From Rutpela maculata (Eukaryota > Arthropoda > Insecta > Coleoptera > Cerambycidae), in the NCBI GenBank assembly GCA_936432065.2, contig OW386294.2:49256945-49320944 (forward strand): a stretch of 64,000 bases of DNA. The letters are read 5' to 3'. Every line of letters begins with the position of its first letter. The stretch's first letter is position 1. Of this stretch, positions 32,301 through 41,937 are shown piece by piece. Below the pieces are notes generated by a model. That model was not told where the DNA came from. It searched no databases and saw only the letters and a program-made list of their open reading frames with translations. Made by a program: the position numbers and the translations under genes.

Positions 32301-35269
32301 CAATTGAAAAAATTTTTTGATAGGCTTTTAGAGACAGCTTTATAGAATGCGAAAATTAAAAAATATATTTTTTTTTACTTTTCAATAGTCTAGTACCATT
32401 CTATAATGTTGTCTCTAAAGGCCTATCAAACAATTTTTTGAATCGGTTCAGGGAATTAGGAGGTATTCTCAAATTACGAAATCATTTTCATAAGCACGGC
32501 ATCGCCACCCTTAAGAAAAACAAAGTCTTAGTTTGACCAAATGGCAGTTTTTTTAAAAAATTCGTTTTTAAGGAAAATAATAAATATTTTTGTTTGTAAT
32601 TTTTCATAATAATTTACACCTACCTGACCTACAATTTTGTTAAAAAAGATTGATTATTTCTTTAGTAATTTCGGTTTATGTAGAATTAGAAATTTTCATA
32701 ATTTTTATTTTTTTGCAAAAAAACAAAACGGCTGATCGAATTTGGACCCATGCATTTTTGTTCATAAATCAATTACAAATATTTTGATTTTTAGTTTGGT
32801 CTGATCCGATAAACAGAACCCGTTATATTAAACAAGAACGAAACAGAAGCACGTTTTTCGAAATTAAAACTTAATTTCCGCTCCACTCCCAGATTGGACA
32901 AAACATTACTGTAGTGTTCTGATAAAATACAGATTGCATTTCCATAAAATAATCCCCCCCACAGTGGGCCAGAATCCGAAAAAGCTGGCCAAAAGTCCAA
33001 AATTCGAAAGAGGTAATTGTTTTCGAAGTAATATTTTTGTAGTCAGAAATGTTCAGTTCATTATGTACCGCAAATTCCAACCGTATTGTTGCCCATTTTT
33101 ACCTGATACACCCCAAGAAACACAACGTTCTGTTAGTGTACAGTTGTGAATAGTTGCTTGCCACATTCGAACGTACTATTCGATATTCCTGTAATTTCAA
33201 CAAAAACATAGTAAAATTTTAGAAAGATAATCTATAAAGTAAGTATTTTATTTTGCATACATTTATTGCTTGTGAAATGTGATACATTCGGTCATAAAAT
33301 TGTATTAAATGGGGTTCTACAAAGATAAAGAGATAAAAATTAATGGGTACCTTTTGTTTGAGCTACAAAAAAAGCACGTGTTCCAAGCATGATTCTTTTA
33401 CTGGTCGATTTCTTATAGTTTTTTCAAATTATAGTACAAAATTTAGAACCCGGTTCAACCCGGTTTGGAAGTAATGAATAATAATTTGGTCAAGTGCGAG
33501 GTCTTAAATTGAAAATATACGTACGACGCGACGACGGGCCCTAGCTCGTTAACTGCTTCGAATTACTATTTTAATTTAAAGATGTAAAAATTGGCTGCCT
33601 CTAGGAGCCACTATTGTTTTTGTGATCGTTTTTCTGACACAGTGCAAAATACAGCGATGCGTTAACGTTGGTTTATAGTGTTGTTTTAGCATAAAAATGC
33701 CATTTAAACGTAACAATTAATAATATTTATGTGTTATAAACAATTTTTGAAAAAATTAAAGCATTTTGTTGTGTCAAAAATAATTATTGAAAAAAATTAT
33801 TTATTTTTTGGTTGGAATTTATAAAATGCCTAAAAGTATGTAAAATTGAATTTAAATTAATTTAATTTTTTAAATTTGAATTGAAATTCGTAATCAGCAA
33901 CCTCGAAAACCCCCGAATACCAATTTTCAATTAAAATGATTGACTTTCTCAAATGTTTGTCGCCATATTGGAGCCGCCATTTTGCTTTTGAAAAAACTAT
34001 TACCAAATTCGTATTCAGCGGCCTCGAAAACCCCCGAATACCAATTTACAATTAAAATGCCTTACTTTTCTCAAACGTTTGTCACCATATTGGAGCCGCC
34101 ATTTTGTTCTTGGAGAAACTATTATCAAATTCGTAATCAGCGACCTCTGAAACCCCCGAATACCTATTTCCAATTGAAATGACTAACTTTTCTTAAACGT
34201 TTGTCGCCATATTGGAGCCGCCATTATGTTCTTGAAAAAACTATTACCAAATTCGTAATCAGCGACCTCAAAAACCCCCAAGTGAAAATTTTCAAAACCA
34301 TTACTCCGTTTTTCGACTTTTGGCCAGCTTTTTCGGATTCTGGCCCACTGTGCCCCCCCCCCCCCCCCAACAATATCTTTGAAAAAATAGTTTTATTCGA
34401 TTATAACGTAAAACGGTTTCTGTGCTAATTCGACCATAAATTTGTTTGAATTTTTACATACTGATTTTAAACTTTGCATGTTAAGGTATATACTTTCACT
34501 GATTCCATAAGTCCGTTTTTCATAACTTTGACAGTTCTTACAATGTCTTGAGTGGAAGGCTGTAACACGCCATTTTTTATAGTTTTAAATTTTGACACCT
34601 TTCTTATTGCAAGTTTGATTCATGTATACTCCTTGATCCATTTATTTTTTAAATACTGGTATCGTTTGTTTAGTAACACTGCCAAGTCTTCATTTCCTAC
34701 TCGAATGCTTTTTAACTTTTATTTGCAAAGTCGATTTAGTTATTTAAGAGCTTTTATTGATATCGAAATTAGATCTGTAAAACTGTTAATTGTATTTTTA
34801 TATAATAACTATGTGAAATAAAAACTTAAGTTCTGTTGTGTTTTAAGGTTTAAATTCGTCCACATCGGAGAACCGTTTATCACTGAATCTATCTGGTCCA
34901 GGTGAGTTTCTGCCAAGAATAGCAGAAGAAAAAGATTCCCCTACAAACGGCCAAGAAGCTAAGCAAGAGAAATGTGATAAAAACGTAGAAATTAACAAAA
35001 TAAAAACAGTGCAACAAGAAGTTCCGAAACGTGAACTGAAAGTAGGTTCTGAGGTACCATTGCAAGGTAATGAAAAACAAAAAACAAATACTTGTGATAA
35101 AAGCCAGAGTGAAACAGAAAAAGATAAGAAAGATAGTACCAATAAAAAGTCACAAAAAGATAGCAAAGCGCAACTTGGTGAAACTGTCTCAAATAAAACA
35201 AAATCAGAAGTTAAAGTAAAAGAGAACAAAAAGGAAGAAAAAGTCAGTGGTAAACCACCACCAAAATAG
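20155..35269 (+). CDS. MAST-family serine/threonine kinase gene, 14 coding exons, 5' end missing
   Basis: The joined exons give 1471 codons plus a stop with every phase matching. Residues below are counted from the first codon seen. Residues 1-110 are Ser/Pro-rich with HSPICGSPIDSPRT and DGRRWSVASLPSSGYG, a hallmark of MAST proteins. Residues 150-350 are the pre-kinase helical domain (ARLLECLEFDPEEFYHFLEA). The kinase spans about 368-650: loop NGAYGAV, Lys397, HRDLKPDN at 489-496, DFG at 509-511, APE at 549-551. A PDZ domain spans about 919-1010 with GFGF at 928-931. A Ser/Pro-rich tail and a Lys/Glu-rich end follow. Vertebrate MASTs bind microtubules and PTEN; the fly homologue, drop out, acts in cellularisation and dynein transport. 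A first exon with ATG must lie further upstream. No frame breaks were seen, so the gene is probably functional. Confidence 0.95.
20759..20855 (+). CDS. MAST exon 2
   Basis: Acceptor TTTTTTAG at 20751-20758, donor GTAAGT at 20856. Encodes DGRRWSVASLPSSGYGTTPG, the most conserved N-terminal motif of MAST kinases. Ends in phase 0. Confidence 0.95.
20918..21102 (+). CDS. MAST exon 3
   Basis: Acceptor TTTTCAG before 20918, donor GTATGG at 21103. Begins SKCSSQERLHQLP, matching the CSSQE(K/R)LHQLP segment of the family, then a Ser-rich linker. Ends two bases into a codon. Confidence 0.93.
21167..21458 (+). CDS. MAST exon 4, start of the pre-kinase domain
   Basis: Acceptor GTATAG before 21167, donor GTAAGT at 21459. 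Encodes 97 full codons with FPKATQQMEERLTNFI, LPIVRFVHHQVLEMARDCL and SRYFYEMSENLERLL, the helical MAST-specific domain. Ends in phase 0. Confidence 0.95.
21459..22315 (+). other. MAST intron 4
   Basis: 857 bases, GT to AG, with no repeat or gene recognised. A short open frame in the middle has no resemblance to anything known. Confidence 0.7.
22316..23049 (+). CDS. MAST exon 5, pre-kinase domain end and kinase N-lobe
   Basis: Acceptor TTTTCAG, donor GTAATA at 23050. Encodes residues 252-495: ISRPARLLECLEFDPEEFYH, then a linker, then the kinase from FEIVKLISNGAYGAV through AMKKI (Lys397) and VMEYVEGGD to HRDLKPD. The exon boundary cuts the codon for Asn496 of the catalytic loop. Confidence 0.96.
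23050..24380 (+). other. MAST intron 5
   Basis: 1331 bases. Near 23497-23514 the complement of CAGGGCCGGATTAAGG occurs, a sequence typical of one hAT-like end, without a visible partner. Two diverged copies of TAGTCATGACTGAAAATTTA-like sequence occur near 23985 and 24075. No gene. Confidence 0.6.
24381..24451 (+). CDS. MAST exon 6, DFG segment
   Basis: 71 bases. Acceptor TTTTTTAG, donor GTAGGT at 24452. The first base completes Asn496; then come LLITALGHIKLTDFGLSKMG and LMS. Asp509 of DFG is the metal-binding residue. The last T joins exon 7 to make Leu520. Confidence 0.93.
24505..24732 (+). CDS. MAST exon 7, activation segment and APE
   Basis: Acceptor TTTTTAG, donor GTAAAG at 24733. Encodes ATNLYEGYID, then FGTPEYIAPEVILRQGYG and VDWWSMGIILYEFLIG. 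TNLYEG is a MAST-specific activation-loop word. Confidence 0.95.
24790..25017 (+). CDS. MAST exon 8, kinase C-lobe end
   Basis: Acceptor TTTTAG, donor GTAAGT at 25018. Encodes DRLGTGGAHEVKDH, LDWNSLLRQKAEFVPQL and DDTSYFD-like EDTSYFD, the AGC C-terminal extension of MAST kinases. The first base of Ser672 ends the exon. Confidence 0.95.
25297..25607 (+). CDS. MAST exon 9
   Basis: Acceptor TTTTGTAG, donor GTGATT at 25608. Begins RVDRYTHELEDDTDDTDD, then FSSCSPQYRKVS, like the FSSCSHRFSKV segment that follows the kinase in the family. Confidence 0.9.
25752..26058 (+). CDS. MAST exon 10
   Basis: Acceptor GCTTTAG, donor GTAAAT at 26059. Ser/Thr-rich linker ending KSASASGLSLMIPS, which matches the conserved SASALSLLIP before the PDZ domain. 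Confidence 0.9.
26115..26344 (+). CDS. MAST exon 11, PDZ first half
   Basis: Acceptor GATTCTAG, donor GTAATA at 26345. Encodes SSRDTSPCRELSP, then PPIIIRRGPKGFGFTVHTIR and VYYGDTDVYTMHHLVM. GFGF is the ligand carboxylate-binding loop. Confidence 0.95.
26397..26726 (+). CDS. MAST exon 12, PDZ second half and basic segment
   Basis: Acceptor TTTTAG, donor GTAGAT at 26727. Encodes AVDEGSPAFEAGLRPADLIT, HINGETVQGLYHTQVLQLLL and a basic stretch ending KTSLFRRISSKRAS. Confidence 0.95.
26727..27830 (+). other. MAST intron 12
   Basis: 1104 bases. CAGTGACGGCTCGTGACG at 26943-26960 resembles a hAT end. A Tc1 transposase remnant lies at 27279-27355. No exon was seen here. Confidence 0.7.
27279..27355 (+). 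pseudogene. Tc1-type transposase remnant
   Basis: Encodes YSDLNPVEHLWDEAEKNFTK and a few residues more before a stop. SPDLNPIEHLWD is the signature around the last catalytic acid of Tc1-like transposases. Only about 25 codons survive. Confidence 0.7.
27831..28632 (+). CDS. MAST exon 13, Ser/Pro-rich tail
   Basis: Acceptor TTTTCAG, donor GTAGGT at 28633. 267 codons in phase with exon 12. Full of SP and TP sites, e.g. RKSVGHIPLSPLARTPSPSP. The first codon is an ATG, so an internal start is possible but not needed. Confidence 0.9.
28758..29019. mobile_element. Fold-back element
   Basis: The left arm starts CACAGGCACACAAAATAAAA and carries ACTGGAACTCCATTGGGT. The right arm is its inverted, diverged copy. 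Arms are about 105-125 bases around a short AT-rich centre. Superfamily unclear. Confidence 0.7.
29549..29640. mobile_element. 92 bp MITE
   Basis: Starts CAGTGCCATGTCTAGATAT and ends with the complement of CAGTGCCATATCTAGAC. The CAGTG end suggests hAT, but an exact 8 bp duplication was not found. Confidence 0.6.
31560..31652 (-). mobile_element. tRNA-derived SINE head
   Basis: On the minus strand, TATCTCAATGGTTAATATAAGG-like box A (31619-31640) is followed by GCGGTTCAAATCC as box B at 31587-31599. No tRNA cloverleaf closes, and an A-rich tail follows near 31560. Confidence 0.55.
32960..34352. mobile_element. Second Transib-like non-autonomous element, in MAST intron 13
   Basis: Both ends read inward as CACAGTGGGCCAGAATCCG, continuing AAAAAGCTGGCCAAAAGTC. 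C runs flank both sides, consistent with a CCCCC duplication but not provable. It shares the CACAGTGGG terminus and the internal ATATTGGAxCCGCCAT words with the element at 9765. No transposase is encoded. It lies within a transcribed intron. Confidence 0.65.
33890..34285 (+). repeat. Tandem repeat of about 115-125 bp, 3-4 copies
   Basis: Each unit carries AAATTCGTAATCAGCGACCT, then AAAACCCCCGAATACCAATT, then TTGTCGCCATATTGGAGCCG with CCATTTTG. It occupies the right part of the Transib-like element. Confidence 0.8.
34848..35269 (+). CDS. MAST exon 14, C-terminal exon with stop
   Basis: The acceptor is TTTTAAG, an AAG instead of the usual CAG or TAG. The join gives Gly1332, then LNSSTSENRLSLNLSGPGEF, then a Lys/Glu-rich tail ending GKPPPK and TAG at 35267-35269. 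The last 80 residues are low-complexity. The phase fits exon 13 exactly. No family-specific motif is seen in this exon, so it is slightly less sure than the others. Confidence 0.82.
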
Positions 35270-35325
35270 AAAATAGAATATAAATCAATGTTGCATATAT
35301 TTTGTTGAAATTCTATGATTTTTGG

Positions 35326-35331
35326 AATAAA
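35326..35331 (+). terminator. Candidate MAST polyadenylation signal AATAAA
   Basis: First canonical hexamer after the stop codon, 57 bases downstream. Other hexamers further on could make a longer 3' UTR. Confidence 0.6.
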
Positions 35332-37727
35332 AATATTTAATTGGTAACGTTTCTCACCGTTTTCGAGACCAAATTAAGATGTAAATTTTGTGTATCCATT
35401 TAGCCGTGAATGTATAATACTTGTAAAGTGCTAGTATTTTTAACTTTATGTTAAGGAGTATTTCACTCGTATGTAGTTACATTGTTAAAGACTGAACACA
35501 TTTATTCGCCATTTTAGGTCATTAAGGTGGTGGTATGCTTTCAGAAGTTTTAATATTAATTTGTTGAATGCAATGTTGCTTTTTTATTTCTCATAATAGG
35601 TTTTTTATTTATCTCAATCATTGCGTGCTTGTGGCAAGTTGGAAAGAGACCACGAATAGAAATAATAGGGATTTTTTTCCAACATACTGTCTAAGTAGTA
35701 GCTATTCTTAATTACAGATTCATTGATGACAAAGACAAAGGCTACTGCTTCCAATTTTTATGTCAAAAAAAACCTTAATGTGTATGAGAGATTGATTTGC
35801 TGTAGTTTTGACTAGTGGTGAGAGTTCAATGTTTTATAAATATTATGAAAGTAGTCAATAATTGTTTAATAATAAAATATTAGTTGTTTCAATGGCGATA
35901 AGCCAAAAATTCACAACAAGTACCGTCGCTGAAACTTGTTATTGGTTCATGCTGCCATTTCTTTCATCCATCAGTGCCCATCTTTTTTCTCTAGGGCAGC
36001 TTCACCTTCACACTGATATATTTGTTCCAATTTGTACTTATATCAGACTTGAAAATAAGTTACTGTAATTTCATATCAGGACTCAGTAAACATTATGTCG
36101 TTCTTTAGTTATATTAATCTCTAAAATGGAAAACAAGAATAGATCTCTCTTTAAACTAATTCTATATTTTTCAAAGTTTTTGACATTTTATACCCCAACC
36201 CATATGTTTGCGTATATTACATGAAGTGCATTAATTAATAGTTAATTATCCAATGTTGATTTATGTACCTAGATTACATAAGAACATTTTCAGATGCTAT
36301 CAATTACTGCATGCACGTTATTACACAATTATTCCACACATTTAAGATATTTTTTGAAAAAAAAATAGTTCGATTGGTACCTTGGATGATTTTAATATAC
36401 TAACATATTTTGTAATATTAAACATACTGTGAAGTATTTAAAAATATTACAATCAAAGTTACTTTAAAACATTTTTAGTTACTTTGGAAAGTATATAAGT
36501 TGCAATGGTCATTTTAATTTATTTCTCTGTTCCCATATTTGTTTGTGACAAATGGAAAGAACAATAATCCAGTTTATATCTGCATATGTAAATAGATATC
36601 TGTTTAAAAATATACAATTGCATTTTCAAATGCAGGCATAATCAACTGAGCATTTGCTTAAACTTTTTTAGCAGAGGTAGGTCGTGAAGTGGTTCTTTGA
36701 TTTTACTTAACTGCTACACTCTGTATATGCATATGTTAAATCTTAATTAACCACCTATCGATGTGATTAATCCAACCTAATGATGTAGCGGTGTATCAAT
36801 TTTAACTTTTCCTATTTTAATCATTTAGTTAACATGGGCATAGCAAATGTTAAGCACAGCTAGTTAACCAATTAATGTAGGTGTTCAAAATAGCTACTTG
36901 TTTACATTACACAACCCTCTGATCTGACAGTTTTATGATATCCCGACCTTGTGGGGATGGATCTTCAAGAAAATCGCATAATGCTCATAACTCGGAATTT
37001 AACAAACACATTCAATGATTATTCAAGATAACTGACATATCGGCTTGATAGTAGGGTGCTTGCAATGCTTTAAGTTGTCACCCAATAGGCCTCGAGATGC
37101 TAAAAGCTGGCATATGGCAAAATCAAAAGATAATGGCTTACATTTAAAAAGTGTAGGATAGGAATGGTCAATGAGTCCCAGTGCGGTTGATGTTTATTTT
37201 TTTTATCTTGATTGCATTTACAATTTTACCTTATTATTTAACCGTTTAGGTGTAATAAAAAATACTAAAAGTATCGCAAATATGATGGGAAAGAAATTTA
37301 TATATTTTTCTACACTTGTTTTAGTCAGCACTTTTTTATCATACTATATTTTTTTAGTAGAAATTGATGTTTTTGTCGCCATATTCTTTTTTTTTTAATC
37401 TTTAAGCACTAGTTTACAAAATATATATTTTTTTAATGAATAAAAGAAAACACATTTTGTTTAAATATTAAAATATAATGTTTAGAAATATACATATTTT
37501 ATAACAGTTAATAATAATCGCCACTGTCTTCAATGACCACTTCATATTTTCACTTACAAATAGCCAGCTCAATAATATTCGATATTTTTAGAATTTCTTT
37601 ATTATACATAAACTGTTAAATAGTAAGTGCCACTGATAGCAATGAAAATTTTGAAAAATAGTAAACATCATCCTTGCTGGGGCTGATTGGCGATTCTTTT
37701 CCTGCTACACCCAAAAATTGTCCTGTG
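35332..37727. other. 3' flank of the MAST gene, no gene recognised
   Basis: AT-rich, with no element ends, coding domains or RNA genes that I could support. Part may be alternative 3' UTR. Confidence 0.5.
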
Positions 37728-38445
37728 CAAAATGGCACTATTTAGAATTTTCAAGTTTTGATATAATGAATAGCCAATATAATTTCTATATTTTGTGAAA
37801 CTTTGGAAACGATATCTGTGGTCATTTAGGTAGGAAAAAGGCAAATCATTTTCAGAAAGTGTCTTTATGTAGATTTCAAACATGAATACTCTATTATTTA
37901 ACTTATTATTTAATAGGTGTATTTTATATTATTATTTAATAGACAATGTATTGTAATAGAACTATACCTTCAACTTAGGACAAGGGGATCTACGGGATCT
38001 ACCCTGGAACAGACTGCTGTCCTTTGTGGAAAGCACTGGTCTCTTCTAGCGGATCCTATACGCTATGAACATACAATGGGCCGACAGGGCTGAGTATAAA
38101 TTACTATGTTTTGCTTATTATTAATGATACAAAAATGAACGAGACATCGTTGTAATGAGGAAAGATGACACAACTTTGAGAGAGAAGTATTATATGTTTT
38201 AAGGATTAGTTTTTCAGGAAGTATGGGAAAGAAAAAAGTAGCAAAATGAATTAACTTTGACGGCATCTCAACTGGAGATATGGGTGTTTAAAGTTTGAAA
38301 TCTACATAGGCTTTTTGGAATGATTTGATTTTTTTATATACTTAAACAACCACAGATATCGTTTCCAAAATTTTGTAGAATATAGAAAATGATATCTTTT
38401 ATTCATTCATGTCATAATTCGAAAATTTTGAATAGTGACCTTTTT
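37728..38445. repeat. Inverted repeat pair
   Basis: The arm at 37728-37885 contains TTTGGAAACGATATCTGTGG. Its diverged complement lies at 38292-38445 with CCACAGATATCGTTTCCAAA. Probably an old fold-back transposon; ends and target duplication were not found. Confidence 0.65.
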
Positions 38446-39796
38446 GTAGAGGCCATGAGATACATTTGAATTTAGAGCGTTAGATTTTTATTTCACTATA
38501 TATGTCAGCTTCCAGCATTTTGGGGCTCAGAATATCATTTTTTAAGTGACTTTGTGTGCGGGGAACACTCCACTATGACACAGTCTGGATTTGAACCAGA
38601 TCTACCCTGATTAAAAAAATGTATGATTGACTGTTGACTTTAGCTGTCACCACTACTTTGAACTATTGAAAGCAGGACAAATAAACAAACCTATGTTGCA
38701 CTAAAACATGATTACTGCACTAAGTATATGGACTAAGAAATAATGCATTAGTATTACCCAAACTGAAGTTAAATTAGGAGGCAACATTCCGTCCAACATA
38801 TCAATTATAGTTATGATGCTTTTCTTAAGCTTTTAATGGAAATTCTTAGCAGGAAATCCATCGATAAAGCTGCTTAGAATAACCGTATTTTAAATACTCC
38901 ATTAAGATTTAAAAAATGTGATGTTAGATGTACCTTTATTAAAATTTTAAACACTTTCATGTTTAGGAAAAAGGCTGTTTTAACATTTTATTGTATTTTT
39001 TTTTAATTATGATTATTTTCATTGTTACAATAGACCGGTCAATTTTGTAAATAGCGGTAGTTTTTCTTTTGTTGTTAGAAATGATAAATATATCCAAATG
39101 TTTGAGAGATTGGGATTCATGGGGTATATAATATAGTCAAACTGTAAACATGCATAGTAAATGTGATTATACTGCTTTATCCTTTTTTTCTTTTTCGATC
39201 TCGAGTTCATGTAGGGCACTTTGCAATATGATCGTAAGGCAACTTTTTTTACTTTTTCGTCTTTATAGTAAATATTAGGTAAACCTGCCTTTTATTAAAG
39301 TAATTGCAAACCTGTATTGATATCCATAAGATTAATGTAATTATAATTATGTTACTTTGTTGATTCTACATGATGTACTTAACAAAATCTGTTACTACAA
39401 ACGGTTTTTTTAATTTACATTCTCTAAAATTGTGATTCTGATATTTGTAATTTAAAATATTATACATGTGTTAAATTGAATTGAAAATATATAAATACTA
39501 TAATGAGACTTTTATTGGTTAAAGTTTAACACATTCATGAACAAGGTGTATGTAATACATGGAAGACAAGGTAAACCACGTCATACGTCGTACTTTTATT
39601 TGTCTATCTATTTGCTTATCTAGCCATGTTCGAATTTTCTCATTAATAACATCTACCTACTCCTAAGAAAGTTCTATTGAAAAAACTATTACAAAAAGAA
39701 ATTTACTGAAAATTTTTTGCTGTTATGAATTTATATTAGTCACTTGATGTAGATATTTATGTACTGGGTTATTCATTATATTTTGGCTCTCGCTTC
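38446..39796. other. AT-rich spacer, nothing recognised
   Basis: A box-B-like GGTTCAAATCCAG (complement at 38584-38596) occurs alone, without a tRNA or SINE body that could be confirmed. Confidence 0.5.
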
Positions 39797-39883
39797 CCAA
39801 GTAGCATAGCGTGTACCATTAAGTTTTCACAACTAAATTTTTACTATGAACTGTTGTGTAGATTAGTAAACAAAACTATCAGC
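39797..39883 (+). repeat. Isolated EnSpm-like terminus
   Basis: Starts near CCCAAGTAGCATAGCG, the same 11-base start as the element at 40169 and in the same orientation. The sequence behind it is different, and no partner end was found. Confidence 0.4.
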
Positions 39884-40914
39884 TTTACACTTCTCTGGTG
39901 GTGCTAAATACAGTCCATATTTGGTGTGAGAGGGAGCAGATGACTGTTAACCCCCACAAAACTGTAATAGTACCGTTCACCAGAAAAAGGAGGCTGAATA
40001 ATTTAGAATCGCGCGCCTTGGCAGGTGGAACTATTCCATTTGCAAGGGAAGTGAAATACCTAGGTGTTACACTGGATAAATCACTCAACTGGAACTCCCA
40101 TCTGGAAAAGATAATCCACAAAGCAAGACTCTCCCTGTGGACATGTCGCAGAATTTGTAAAAAAACCTCCCAAGTAGCAAAATGGAATCCTAAAGGAACT
40201 AAATTATTTTATAGTTATCGTCTAACGCCGTTTGATGAACAGTTTTATTTCTTAGAGTATCAAATTAATACAATTTTATCGTATAAGAGAACGTTTCTAT
40301 AATATTGTGTAAATGTTCTTATAGCTCATATTATAGGACAAAATCTTATTGTACTACTCACAAATTTTATAACATTTGTATAACATTTTATACAACCATC
40401 TATAAAAATATTTTAAAAGAATCATATAAAAATTATATTACAATTGTATACCTATTCTAACAACTTTTAATTTCTGTATTAAAAAATAGTTGTCTGGAAG
40501 TTGTATAAAAAGCTGTATTAAAGTTCTTTAAGCTAATTCATGAAACTGTTCTTACAGTAGCAGTGTACAATAAGCATAAAATCATTTTATAAGTACCCTA
40601 TAAGTACATCAGTTCACTCTATTATAAATACCTTATAGAACAAAAATGTAGTCCTCAAAGATAAAGTTATCGGAAATTCTGCGATATAAAATCTGTTTAC
40701 ACATAACCCCATTTTGTCATAAAAATTAGACTAATTTTACTAGTCAGTTTTAAAAAATATATCGAGCAGTATCTCAGTGGATGAAAATTAAAGAAGTGGA
40801 TTTTTTAAAAGAACAGTTAAAGAAAATTACCATCGAATTCTTGAGAGTTACAATTCTGGTCGACCTTTACAAACTGCAACTAATAATTCATCTAACTGCA
40901 ACCATGGGGCTAAT

Positions 40915-41300
40915 TTGGAAATAAAAACAGTATTATCTACCACTGCCAGGCATCATAAAAATGATACTCTAGTAGAAGAGCTGCCAATAAACATGGTAGA
41001 AGATTTTCTTGCTGGGTTTTGCCTAGTAATGTTTATCAACATTTTCTCTTGTTATTTTGTGCAATTACAATATGCTCCTCAAAAATTTATACATTTGTTT
41101 TTGCTTTTAGCCGCATCGATATTTGAAAACGATGTTGAGATGTACAGAGATTTTTATGGTGAAGATATAACAAATAATGTACATCTACACAATCTCTCAC
41201 ACTTAACTCACGAAGTAAAAAAACATTGGAGTGCTATCAACATTTAATGCGCATATCCTTTTGAAAACAGAATTTTTTTATATTAAAAATTTACTTATAA
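40915..41300 (+). pseudogene. Remnant of a transposase C-terminal domain
   Basis: Encodes LPINMVEDFLAGFCLVMF, APQKFIHLFLLLAASIFEND, EMYRDFYGEDITNNVHLHNL, SHLTHEVKKHWSAINI, a stop, then CAYPFENRIF in the same frame. The order YG-x5-NVH-x-L-x-HL, W, then SAxPFEN is seen in EnSpm-type transposon proteins, where the PFEN segment follows directly. The upstream part is missing. Recognised by pattern only. Confidence 0.5.
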
Positions 41301-41937
41301 ATAATTTCCATTTAATGGAAATTGTCGTCTGCCATAAATAGCTAAAAAATTGGGTGAAAGGCTAGAATTGGAGTGCTATCAACATTTAATGCGCATATCC
41401 TTTTGAAAACAGAATTTTTTTATATTAAAAATTTACTTATAAATAATTTCCATTTAATGGAAATTGTCGTCTGCCACAAACAGCTAAAAAATTGGGTGAA
41501 AGGCTAGAATTGGAGTGCTATCAACATTTAATGCGCATATCCTTTTGAAAACAGAATTTTTTTATATTAAAAATTTACTTATAAATAATTTCCATTTAAT
41601 GGAAATTGTCGTCTGCCACAAATAGCTAAAAAATTGGGTGAAAGGCTAGAATTGGAGTGCTATCAACATTTAATGCGCATATCCTTTTGAAAACAGAATT
41701 TTTTTATATTAAAAATTTACTTATAAATAATTTCCATTTAATGGAAATTGTCGTCTGCCACAAATAGCTAAAAAATTGGGTGAAAGGCTAGAATTGGAGT
41801 GCTATCAACATTTAATGCGCATATCCTTTTGAAAACAGAATTTTTTTATATTAAAAATTTACTTATAAATAATTTCCATTTAATGGAAATTGTCGTCTGC
41901 CACAAATAGCTAAAAAATTGGGTGAAAGGCTAGAAGT
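41228..41937 (+). repeat. Five tandem copies of a 142 bp unit
   Basis: Units start at 41228, 41370, 41512, 41654 and 41796 with GGAGTGCTATCAACATTTAA and are nearly identical; differences cluster in CACAAATAGC versus CATAAATAGC. Unit 1 begins inside the transposase remnant and contains its PFEN codons, so the array arose by amplifying a piece of the decayed gene. Confidence 0.95.

Larger units (their letters stand above)
28633..34847 (+). other. MAST intron 13, 6.2 kb, repeat-filled
   Basis: The largest recognised intron. It holds a fold-back at 28758-29019, a 92 bp MITE at 29549, a tRNA-type SINE at 31560 and a Transib-like element at 32960-34352. No further exon was recognised; chance open frames lack family resemblance. 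Confidence 0.7.

Noticed and set aside
34843..35229. Minus-strand open frame opposite MAST exon 14
   Set aside because: Antisense shadow of a Lys/Glu-rich coding exon, giving a Phe/Leu-rich sequence without meaning.
40915..41247. Host membrane protein gene
   Set aside because: The hydrophobic stretch fits a transposase remnant; the PFEN motif continues in frame after the stop and the whole lies within transposon ends.
41228..41937. CRISPR-like repeat array
   Set aside because: The units are contiguous 142 bp tandem copies with no unique spacers, in a eukaryotic transposon.
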